DNA of 13,160 bases from XYA12-FULL-58-9 sp001798605 (lineage in GTDB: Bacteria; Myxococcota; XYA12-FULL-58-9): assembly GCA_036736205.1 (NCBI GenBank), contig DAINMX010000193.1, positions 1 through 13,160 of the forward strand, written 5' to 3'. The notes beneath the pieces were generated by a model, which worked only from the letters and a program-made list of their open reading frames with translations, was not told the origin of the DNA and did not search any database. A program made the position numbers and the translations under genes. How positions within the stretch are numbered: the first letter of the stretch is position 1; every line of letters starts with the position of its first letter. Of this stretch, positions 1 to 6,008 are shown piece by piece.

Positions 1-721
1 GCTCCCGGCGTTTGAGCCTGACGATCTGAATGTTGGTTGGGCCGAGAGAGCCGACGTCGATTCTCATCTCAGCGTCATCAGCAAAGGTGTTGGTGAACCG
101 CAGATGGTGGACGCCATAGGCGAGTTGTAGCTCGAAACGTCCCATCTGGTTGACCATTCGCGGCACCAACTCATGATCGACGTAGACATCAACCCAGGGC
201 ACTGACTTGAATTGGACAACGCGACTTGGGCCGCGTCCTTGAGGCAGAGACTCGATTGGTATCTGGCGCCAGAGCTTGAGCGTGGTATCTGCCAAATCGC
301 CAAAGAGCTGCGGCGGTGGTGGGAGGACGCCGACGCGCCGCCCGACAGTGCGCCAAGAGCGGGTATCGACAATACGAAGGTCGCAGACCACGTCGCCCTC
401 GAGATCAATGAGAGAGCCAACCACCAGAAGTCGTGCTGCGAGGGCCCCGGTTATTTCTGCCAAGCAAGTGACGTCGTCACACCCGACGGCGTCACGGGCG
501 AGCTCATGGCCGACGAGCGCTTCAAGATCATCCATGGAGGTGACGCCGCTCCCTGATGCGCGTTGCAACTCGGCGGCGACGACTTTGCCGGCGATGGTTG
601 CCACGTCCTGACGCAGGCCGATGGCTTCGAACTCGGCGACGAAGATATCAGTTCCCGTTGCCAAGGGAGAGGTCACATTGAGCAACGAGGACAGCAACCA
701 CAGGGCGAACGGAGCAACCAT
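1..721 (-). CDS. Secreted TolB-like/PEGA-like protein (partial, 3' end outside window)
   Basis: The minus frame is open from an ATG at 721-719 to the window edge, giving 240 codons with no stop. Residues 1-22 form a signal peptide with a hydrophobic core (FALWLLSSLL) and likely cleavage near LATG. Residues 24-130 match the TolB-N/CsgG/FlgO-like fold common in myxobacterial envelope proteins: an alternating 'DIFVAEFEA' strand, an 'AGKVVAAEL' helix, the GCDDVTCLAEI segment (residues 80-90), then 'AARLLVVGSL' and 'DVVCDLRIVD' strands. Residues about 173-223 resemble a PEGA domain (VPWVDVYVD, then LAYGVHHLRFTN). The ATG is the first start after an in-frame TAG; no strong Shine-Dalgarno sequence is visible. 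In this family such proteins act in the envelope, often beside Ser/Thr kinases, but the ligand is unknown. The domain calls come from reading the sequence without a profile search. A second open frame on this strand (64-420) and one on the plus strand (212-556) show no domain logic. Confidence 0.82.
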   Translation of the reverse strand, partial: MVAPFALWLLSSLLNVTSPLATGTDIFVAEFEAIGLRQDVATIAGKVVAAELQRASGSGVTSMDDLEALVGHELARDAVGCDDVTCLAEITGALAARLLVVGSLIDLEGDVVCDLRIVDTRSWRTVGRRVGVLPPPPQLFGDLADTTLKLWRQIPIESLPQGRGPSRVVQFKSVPWVDVYVDHELVPRMVNQMGRFELQLAYGVHHLRFTNTFADDAEMRIDVGSLGPTNIQIVRLKRRE

Positions 722-782
722 TGAGCTGCATCGTGCAAGAACTGGGCCCTATTCAACTTGAGGCAATTACGCCACAGGACGC

Positions 783-815
783 GACTCATTCTCTTGAGTC
801 TGACATTCATGTCAG
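783..815. repeat. Two overlapping inverted repeats, candidate operator
   Basis: Positions 783-800 read GACTCA-6 nt-TGAGTC, a perfect 6-bp inverted repeat. Positions 800-815 read CTGACAT-TC-ATGTCAG, a perfect 7-bp inverted repeat with a 2-nt centre. They share base 800 and lie 62-95 nt upstream of the start of the TolB-like gene on the minus strand. There is no T-tract on either side, so a factor-independent terminator for the gene ending at 923 is less likely than a protein-binding site. The function is inferred from position only. Confidence 0.35.
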
Positions 816-922
816 GCTTGGTCAGTCATCACTGCCCATTGCGTCGATGATTTGCTGCCACCCCGCAATACGGGTGAAAGAGGTGCCGAGGGTGCGGCGA
901 TGACTTCGGCTGACAACACCGG

Positions 923-1216
923 TTAATCGTGTTCTCTCAACAAGCGGCGTATGCTCTCGAGAGCCGCCATGGCCGCCTTACGAGTGCTACCCATATTGCG
1001 GGCAGCCCGTCCGATATCGATCTCACCCTCTTCGTCGCAGCGCACTTCGAGCTCAAAAGCGGCGAGCCAACGACGCTGTTGTGGACTCAGTTCTTCACGC
1101 AGGCGAGCCACAATTTCGCGGGCCCTTTGTTGACACCGGGCCACTGCCATGAGGCTTTCGGGGTCTTCGCCCATCAACGAATCGTGGGGTGCCCACTTTT
1201 TGTCGCCTCTTGCCAT
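923..1216 (-). CDS. Small HTH protein resembling sigma-factor region 4
   Basis: This is a 97-aa basic, helix-rich protein ending in TAA at 925-923. The C-terminal part (residues about 43-94) has the layout of a sigma-70 region-4-like helix-turn-helix: LSPQQRRWLAAFELEV, an acidic turn (DEEGEID), then IGRAARNMGSTRKAAMAALE with the pattern 'AA..MG.TR.A...AL..IRR.L' typical of the recognition helix. No region 2 is present, so it is not a complete sigma factor; it may be an orphan DNA-binding regulator. I chose the ATG at 1216-1214, preceded by purine-rich AGAAGA. The frame stays open to a GTG at 1333, which would add 39 residues starting inside a 9-bp tandem repeat and has no Shine-Dalgarno sequence. 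The gene is divergent from the DEAD-box helicase and could regulate it. I do not recognise a specific family. Confidence 0.6.
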   Translation of the reverse strand: MARGDKKWAPHDSLMGEDPESLMAVARCQQRAREIVARLREELSPQQRRWLAAFELEVRCDEEGEIDIGRAARNMGSTRKAAMAALESIRRLLREHD

Positions 1217-1313
1217 TCTTCTATTTTGGCTGCAGAAAACTCTCCTGGCAACGGGATAATTCAGGAAGGTCGCTTCCTTCTTGACTTTGCGACCGCTGTC
1301 GGTTCCGTCGCCG

Positions 1314-1339
1314 ACCGTGGTTACCGTGGTCACCGTGGT
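1314..1339. repeat. 9-bp tandem repeat, three copies
   Basis: The octamer ACCGTGGT starts at 1314, 1323 and 1332, so the period is 9 bp. The array sits in the divergent region between the HTH gene (start 1216) and the DEAD-box helicase (start 1448). Regular same-face spacing would suit a repeated protein-binding site. It is also compatible with simple slippage. Confidence 0.5.
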
Positions 1340-1436
1340 CGGAAAGAGGTTCCCAAAGTCGTGTTTGAGTGGTATTGCGCCACGACTTGGAACCTGTTGT
1401 ACCTCCTAGCGACGCCCGCCGGACGAGAACAGCAGC

Positions 1437-1443
1437 TAAGGTG
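1437..1443 (+). promoter_or_regulatory. Ribosome binding site of DEAD-box helicase
   Basis: TAAGGTG ends 4 nt before the ATG at 1448-1450. It decides the start: the same frame is open back to 929, but the extra 173 codons lie antisense to the HTH gene and show no DEAD-box features. The normal N-terminus (FSALGV...DLGFEEPTPVQ) begins just after this ATG. Confidence 0.6.
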
Positions 1444-1447
1444 CGCT

Positions 1448-3483
1448 ATGAGTTTTCCCGCCGACTTGCCCCGCAAGTCAGAAGCATTTTCTGCCCTTGG
1501 TGTCCGGGACGATATCCTCTCTGCCCTCGCTGACCTCGGTTTTGAAGAGCCGACGCCAGTGCAACAACGGGTCATACCCGCTTTGCTCGGCGGTGAGGGG
1601 GACATTGTGGGTCTCGCCCAAACCGGTACGGGCAAGACAGCCGCCTTTGGCATACCTCTGATTCAGCGCACGAATATCGAGTCGAGGGCAATCCAGGGTC
1701 TGGTGTTGTGTCCCACGCGTGAGCTTTGCGTTCAAGTCTGCAAAGACATCGAAGCGCTGGGAAGGCACGTGGCTGGATTGAGGTGCCTGGCCGTGTATGG
1801 CGGCGCAAGCATTCAAGATCAAATCCGCGGATTGAAGAGGGGCGTCCATATCGTTGCCGCGACTCCTGGGCGCCTACTCGACATGTTGCAACGTGGGGCG
1901 GTCAAGCTCGGTGGGCTGCACACCCTGATTCTCGATGAAGCGGATGAGATGCTCAACATGGGTTTTCGTGACGCCATCGATGCAGTCGTCGAACATGTGC
2001 CCGAATCGCGGCAGACTCTGCTCTTCTCTGCAACCATGTCGCGGGAGGTCAAGGCCATAGCCGCGAACTACATGACGGACCCTCAGTCGATTGTTGTCGG
2101 CCAGGCCAATTCTGCCGCCGACAACGTCAGCCACGAGTTCTACATGGTGCAAGCGCGAGATCGCTATCTGGCGCTCAAACGTTTGGTCGACGTTCATCCA
2201 CGAATCTACGGCATCATTTTCTGCCGAACCCGCAACGATACCCAAGAGGTCGCGGACCGGCTGATCCAAGACGGCTACGACGCCGAAGCTCTGCACGGGG
2301 ATCTGTCCCAGAGCCAGCGAGACTATGTCATGAATAAGTTTCGCAGGCGGAACCTGCAGATGTTGGTTGCCACGGACGTGGCAGCTCGGGGCCTGGACGT
2401 CGACGATCTGACCCACGTCATCCATTTCAACCTCCCCGATGATGATGACTTATACACGCACAGGGCCGGGCGCACTGGTCGAGCCGGTCGGACAGGCTGT
2501 TCGGTGACAATCATCCATTTGCGTGAGGGCCATCGCATCCGTAACCTCGAGCGCCGCCTGCGCGTCAAGTTCGAGCAGAAGCAGGTACCGTCGGGTCATC
2601 AGATCTGCGAACAACAACTGCTCAATTTTGTGCAGACCCTAAGGAACACCACAGTGGATGAATCACTGGTCGAGCCGTATGTGGAGGCGGTGTCGGAACA
2701 ACTCGCCGATCTCGATCGCGAGACGTTGATGAAGCGTTTCCTTTCTTTCGAACTCAACCGCTTCCTCGCATATTACAAAGATGCTCCGGACATCAACGTG
2801 CGGCCGCCCCACACCGGCGACAGCCGCCGCGACGGCCATGATGGAGATGGTCATCGAGGTCGTCGAGGTCGAACGGATTTTGTCTGCCTCAATATCAATG
2901 TGGGCAATGACGATGGTATGACGCCGTCGCGATTGATTGGAAGGCTCAACCAGGTCACCGGCAACCGTGACATCACCATCGGCCGTATCTCCATGCGTGC
3001 GAATCAAACGATCTTTGAAACCGACGGTCGGTTTCTCAATGAGGTGATAGCCGCGTTCGAAGGTTCCAGTGTCAACGGGAAGCGGGTCACGGTAGGGGAG
3101 GGATTCGGCCAGGCAAGTGNNNNNNNNNNNNNNNNNNNNNNNNNNNNNNNNNNNNNNNNNNNNNNNNNNNNNNNNNNNNNNNNNNNNNNNNNNNNNNNNN
3201 NNNNNNNNNNNNNNNNNNNTCCAGTGTCAACGGGAAGCGGGTCACGGTAGGGGAGGGATTCGGCCAGGCAAGTGCTGAGACCAACCCTCGCCAGAGGCCG
3301 CAGTCGTCATCCGGCGACCGTCCCAACAGGGTTGCGGGTCCTGCCCAGGGGGAGCGTCCAAGAATTGCTCATCCTCCCAAGGCAGAGGGATTTAAAACAA
3401 AGACAAAGCGTGAGAAGGTTCGCAAATCTCTGAGCAGAAAACAGAAGCGTCGCAAGGAGAAGAAACGGGCAGCCAAGGGGTAG
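1448..3483 (+). CDS. deaD: DEAD-box RNA helicase with DbpA-type RNA-binding domain (DeaD/CsdA-like), interrupted by a false gap
   Basis: This is an ATP-dependent RNA helicase, in this family a cytoplasmic ribosome-assembly and cold-adaptation factor. The motifs are all intact and in order: Q motif (FEEPTPVQQ, residues 32-40), motif I AQTGTGKT (57-64), PTREL, YGGASI, TPGRLLDM, DEAD (163-166), SAT (194-196), IIFCRTR, ATDVAARGLDV, and HRAGRTGR (from 338). Residues about 476-548 form a DbpA RNA-binding domain (TDFVCLNINVG, then NRDITIGRISM). A Lys/Arg-rich tail follows. The stored sequence breaks at a 100-N gap; read literally, the frame ends in a spurious stop at 3250. Collapsing the duplicated 55-mer restores a continuous frame to TAG at 3481-3483, giving 626 aa, close to E. 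coli DeaD (about 629). The PilZ-kinase gene follows after 31 bp, probably cotranscribed. The DeaD assignment is by architecture, not a phylogeny. Confidence 0.93.
3065..3274 (+). repeat. Identical 55-bp direct repeat flanking the N gap (assembly overlap)
   Basis: Positions 3065-3119 and 3220-3274 are identical over 55 bases and abut the N run exactly on both sides. The repeat lies inside the DbpA domain of the helicase. Removing one copy plus the Ns (155 nt) restores the reading frame. This is a contig-end overlap and not a biological repeat. Confidence 0.93.
3120..3219. other. Scaffold gap of exactly 100 N, artefactual
   Basis: The run is 100 Ns, a conventional placeholder for a gap of unknown size. 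The 55-bp identity of its flanks indicates the two contigs overlap and no sequence is missing. Confidence 0.95.
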
Positions 3484-3514
3484 GATTGCGCGAGAAAACA
3501 ACTCGAAGGGATGG

Positions 3515-4918
3515 ATGGACGAGTCAATCAAAGCGAGCCTGTCTGAGTATCTGGCTCATGTGGAACGATTGGAGTCGATCGCTGAGTCCATCGACATTGC
3601 CCCCGTGAGTCCGATCGAGTTCCTTGATCTGGAGGAGCGGATACCGCGGGAGCGGGCCCCTCGAGCTCGGATCAGTCTGCCCCTGCATATGGACATCCCC
3701 GGCATGGAGGCCACCGTTGAGGTCGAAGCTTGCAATGTCAGCAGTGGCGGCATGTTTTTGCCGCTGTGGCCGCCGCTACCCATCGGTACTCGCTTTGATG
3801 TCGAGCTTGCAACCAACGACATAAATTCTCGGGTTCAAGCTACCGTCGAGGTCGTCCGGCACCAGGCGGGATCCCCACCGTTGGGTATGGGCGTGCGGTT
3901 TGTGGAGATCCCGCCAGCAGCCGAAGCGTTGGTTGAGCGGCTGTTGGCAGATCAGGAAGCCTTTGGCAACTTCCGCCTTGAGGCGCTCATTGGCCGCGGT
4001 GGAATGGCCGAGGTCTATCGGGCCGAGGTGCTGGCGGGAGAACATGCGGGGCAGATGGTTGCCATCAAGAGACTCCTGCCGGAGTTTGTTGGCAGTGAGC
4101 TTCATGCCGATCTCTTCGTGAGCGAAGCAGATGTCTCCCGTCAACTCAATCACCGCAACATTGTCCGGGTGTTGGAGATTGGCGTCGTCAAAGACACCTA
4201 CTACATCGCCATGCAGTATATACGCGGAGTGACCTTGGGCGAGTTTCTCCGGAGATTGAAAAGGACCCAACGGGCCATGCCTCCCAACATCGCCTGTGTC
4301 ATCGCCCAGGTGGTTGCCGAGGCCCTCGATTACGCGCATCGGGCTTGTGGTGTTGGCGGTACCTGCCTTGGTTTGGTGCACCGGGACATCAACCCGGCCA
4401 ACGTGCTCCTTTCCCAAGATGGGGAGATCTACCTCAGCGATTTTGGTGTCGCCCACGTTGGTGCTCTGGCACCGGCCTGCGAGGGACAGGTGCTCGCGGG
4501 AAAGGCCCCTTATCTTGCACCCGAACAACTCTCGGGAGATCCTGTGTCGCCCGAATCTGACGTCTTTGCTCTGGGTGCCGTTCTCTTTGAGATGCTTACT
4601 GGCGAGATTGCTTTTGAGGCCGAAACCGTCTCGGAGATATACAAAAAGGTACGCGCCGCGCGAGTGGTGAGTCCGTCACAGATTCGCAGTGAAGTGCCGG
4701 TTGAGCTGGACGAGATTACCCTCAAGGCCCTTCGTCGCCGACGCAGTCGCGACGCTTCGACTTTCTTCGACCTGTTGAACAGCCGTTTCTCCCGTGGCTC
4801 CGAGACTCGCTATGAAACCGCAGGAGCCATGGCCAGCGATCTGATCAGCGCCGCAGCTCGCCTGGGTGCCAAACGCGAGCAAACTCGACAATACATTAGG
4901 GCAATAGTCAACGAGTGA
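3515..4918 (+). CDS. PilZ-Ser/Thr protein kinase fusion
   Basis: This 467-aa cytosolic protein has no membrane segment. Residues about 45-145 are a PilZ-like beta-barrel domain with the NxSxxG motif intact (NVSSGG, 74-79). The arginine motif is altered: where RxxxR is expected the sequence is ERAPR (46-50), so the first Arg is Glu. Residues about 152-450 are a Hanks-type kinase with all catalytic elements: glycine loop GRGGMAEVY (160-168), Lys185 in VAIK, Glu204, HRD 289-291 followed by INPAN, DFG 309-311 and APE 335-337. About 20 extra residues lie between the last helical repeat (ALRR, 405-408) and RYETAGAM (432-439). The start at 3515 has GAAGGG just upstream. The gene follows the RNA helicase by 31 bp and overlaps the convergent RNase H gene by 11 bp. 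The family phosphorylates Ser/Thr on proteins; PilZ suggests input from cyclic di-GMP or a protein partner. Substrates are unknown. Confidence 0.93.
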   Translation: MDESIKASLSEYLAHVERLESIAESIDIAPVSPIEFLDLEERIPRERAPRARISLPLHMDIPGMEATVEVEACNVSSGGMFLPLWPPLPIGTRFDVELATNDINSRVQATVEVVRHQAGSPPLGMGVRFVEIPPAAEALVERLLADQEAFGNFRLEALIGRGGMAEVYRAEVLAGEHAGQMVAIKRLLPEFVGSELHADLFVSEADVSRQLNHRNIVRVLEIGVVKDTYYIAMQYIRGVTLGEFLRRLKRTQRAMPPNIACVIAQVVAEALDYAHRACGVGGTCLGLVHRDINPANVLLSQDGEIYLSDFGVAHVGALAPACEGQVLAGKAPYLAPEQLSGDPVSPESDVFALGAVLFEMLTGEIAFEAETVSEIYKKVRAARVVSPSQIRSEVPVELDEITLKALRRRRSRDASTFFDLLNSRFSRGSETRYETAGAMASDLISAAARLGAKREQTRQYIRAIVNE

Positions 4919-5396
4919 GGTTGTGGGCTTTGTTGTATGAACGCAGCTTCTGCCGTGCTGCCTTGTCGACCAGAGCGAAGATGCGGTCCCCAACATCACG
5001 CTCACCTGCGGGCTTGTGGCCTTCGAGCCAATGAAATGTTAGTTCGAGCCTTCTACATTCTGCAAAGAACAGTTGGTAGAGATCAGCATTCTGGAGGGGC
5101 CGTCCTTTGCGGTTGTGGAATTGTGCTGACTGCAGCCGTTCTTTGCGCTCGAGGAGATTGGGGATGTTGGCGCAGTCGGTGAAGACGTGAGTGGCCGTGC
5201 CGTCGGCTAGGCCGCCCAATGCAAGCAATACACCCTGCAACTCCAATCGCGTGTTGTTGGTGTCGGAGAAGAAAGTCAACCGCACAGCATCGATGGTAGG
5301 TTCCGCGGCCAGATCGTGACATTCGAGAAAGGCGGCAAAGCCATGACGGTGCTGTGGGTCAAAGCTGCTGTCGCAGAATAGATAGGTCAATGACAT
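4908..5396 (-). CDS. RNase H family protein
   Basis: This 162-aa protein has the RNase H fold. Candidate metal-binding carboxylates appear in the expected order: Asp9 (YLFCDSSF), Glu52 (TRLELQGVLLAL), Asp74 (HVFTDCANI) and Asp137 (VGDRIFALVDKAAR), with His127 (WLEGHKP) matching the flexible-loop His of RNase HI. The spacing resembles the bacterial 'ribonuclease H family' group ending in a DRIFALVD(K/R)A-type signature. It differs from classical RnhA, which lacks the long NLLERKERLQ...RKGRPLQN insertion. The expected activity is hydrolysis of RNA in RNA-DNA hybrids, but the natural substrate of this subgroup is not known to me. The ATG is at 5396-5394. The gene is tail-to-tail with the PilZ-kinase, sharing 11 bp, with no terminator between them. 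It is divergent from the 145-aa protein across 141 bp. Confidence 0.85.
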   Translation of the reverse strand: MSLTYLFCDSSFDPQHRHGFAAFLECHDLAAEPTIDAVRLTFFSDTNNTRLELQGVLLALGGLADGTATHVFTDCANIPNLLERKERLQSAQFHNRKGRPLQNADLYQLFFAECRRLELTFHWLEGHKPAGERDVGDRIFALVDKAARQKLRSYNKAHNLTR

Positions 5397-5445
5397 GTGG
5401 CTTTGTTCAACGAGGGGCTTTCGTGGGGAGGTGAAAGCATGTCAT
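5390..5445. repeat. Spaced inverted repeat in a divergent region
   Basis: ATGACATG at 5390-5397 and CATGTCAT at 5438-5445 are perfect 8-bp reverse complements, 40 nt apart. The first arm covers the start codon of the RNase H gene. The same divergent region (5397-5537) also contains TGAGA-TT-TCTCA at 5481-5492. These could be operator half-sites or chance; no clear promoter boxes were found. Confidence 0.25.
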
Positions 5446-5537
5446 CCTGCTCGGTTCTACGGTTGTTTGGTATTGAATTCTGAGATTTCTCAACAAACGT
5501 CTGGAGCAATGTAGCAGGGTGTGAGTATGTTGTCGCT

Positions 5538-5975
5538 GTGGCACTCATATCAAATCGACTCCCGCATGTTCTGACTCGCTCCGATCTGGCGGAGTTGTTG
5601 ACACCCACCTATGCCAGGGAGGTTGGCGTCAGCGACGAGTTGGCCCTCGAACGCATGGCGCGCGCCCTGAAGAACTCGGGCATTGCCGACAAACTCTACA
5701 ACGCCGTATCGGGTGCACTCGTTGCGGTGCGAGGCGAACGCACGGAAGACGCACTCATGGACGGTTTGTCGAAGGCGGTACCCAAGAAACTCCGCAAGGT
5801 CAGAGCTGCGCCTGGAACACCGGCACTGACGGCGGTGACCGTGTGGGTCAATGTGGAGATTGGTTTGGCATCGGAGGATCTTCGCGGCACTCTAGAGAGC
5901 GGCAAGGGGCGCACGCTCCTCGACCAGGGCTTCCGCGTCTTGGGCGAGTTCTTGGTGAAACAGTTGCTGGGTTAA
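5538..5975 (+). CDS. Unrecognised 145-aa protein
   Basis: I do not recognise this protein. It starts at a GTG (5538), the only plausible start after an in-frame TGA at 5481; there is no strong Shine-Dalgarno sequence. It is soluble and mixed-charge, with no signal peptide, membrane segment or Cys/His cluster. Residues 1-60 look alpha-helical (LTRSDLAELLTPTYAREVG, then ERMARALKNSG). The middle is basic (AVPKKLRKVR). The C-terminal part has a strand-like TALTVWVNVEIGL-type stretch followed by a helix, GFRVLGEFLVKQLLG. Codon composition resembles its neighbours, with G/C favoured at third positions. It is divergent from the RNase H gene and converges on the SNF2 helicase with 33 bp between stops. 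No function is proposed. Confidence 0.7.
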   Translation: MALISNRLPHVLTRSDLAELLTPTYAREVGVSDELALERMARALKNSGIADKLYNAVSGALVAVRGERTEDALMDGLSKAVPKKLRKVRAAPGTPALTAVTVWVNVEIGLASEDLRGTLESGKGRTLLDQGFRVLGEFLVKQLLG

Positions 5976-5988
5976 CCCGCCAACTCGC
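5943..5988. repeat. Nested palindromes at a convergent gene end
   Basis: GCGAGTT (5944-5950) and AACTCGC (5982-5988) are perfect reverse complements. Between them GGGTTAACCC (5969-5978) is a perfect 10-bp palindrome that contains the stop codon of the 145-aa gene. The position between convergent genes suggests a role in ending transcription. There is no T-tract and the outer loop is long, so it does not meet the usual description of a factor-independent terminator. Confidence 0.25.
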
Positions 5989-6008
5989 AAACCGCTGCAT
6001 CAATAACG

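Noticed and set aside
64..420. 118-codon minus-strand open frame
   Set aside because: It is an out-of-frame shadow of the TolB-like gene with Ser/Arg-rich noise composition.
212..556. Plus-strand open frame opposite the TolB-like gene
   Set aside because: It has no motif logic. The minus frame has a signal peptide, a TolB-like fold and a PEGA-like domain.
859..876. CACCC/GGGTG hairpin downstream of the HTH gene as a terminator
   Set aside because: It has only 5-bp arms, an 8-nt loop and no T-tract on the relevant strand.
1255..1260. GATAAT as the -10 box of the helicase promoter
   Set aside because: No acceptable -35 hexamer lies 16-18 nt upstream; the nearest TTGGCT is 23 nt away.
929..1447. 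Upstream extension of the helicase reading frame by 173 codons
   Set aside because: It is antisense to the HTH gene, has no DEAD-box features, and a good ribosome binding site precedes the ATG at 1448.
3220..3250. Helicase frame ending shortly after the N run
   Set aside because: This frame is set by the arbitrary 100-N length. The frame obtained by collapsing the duplicate is continuous to 3483.
3776..4528. 250-codon minus-strand open frame
   Set aside because: It is antisense to the kinase gene, where all catalytic motifs are in the plus frame.
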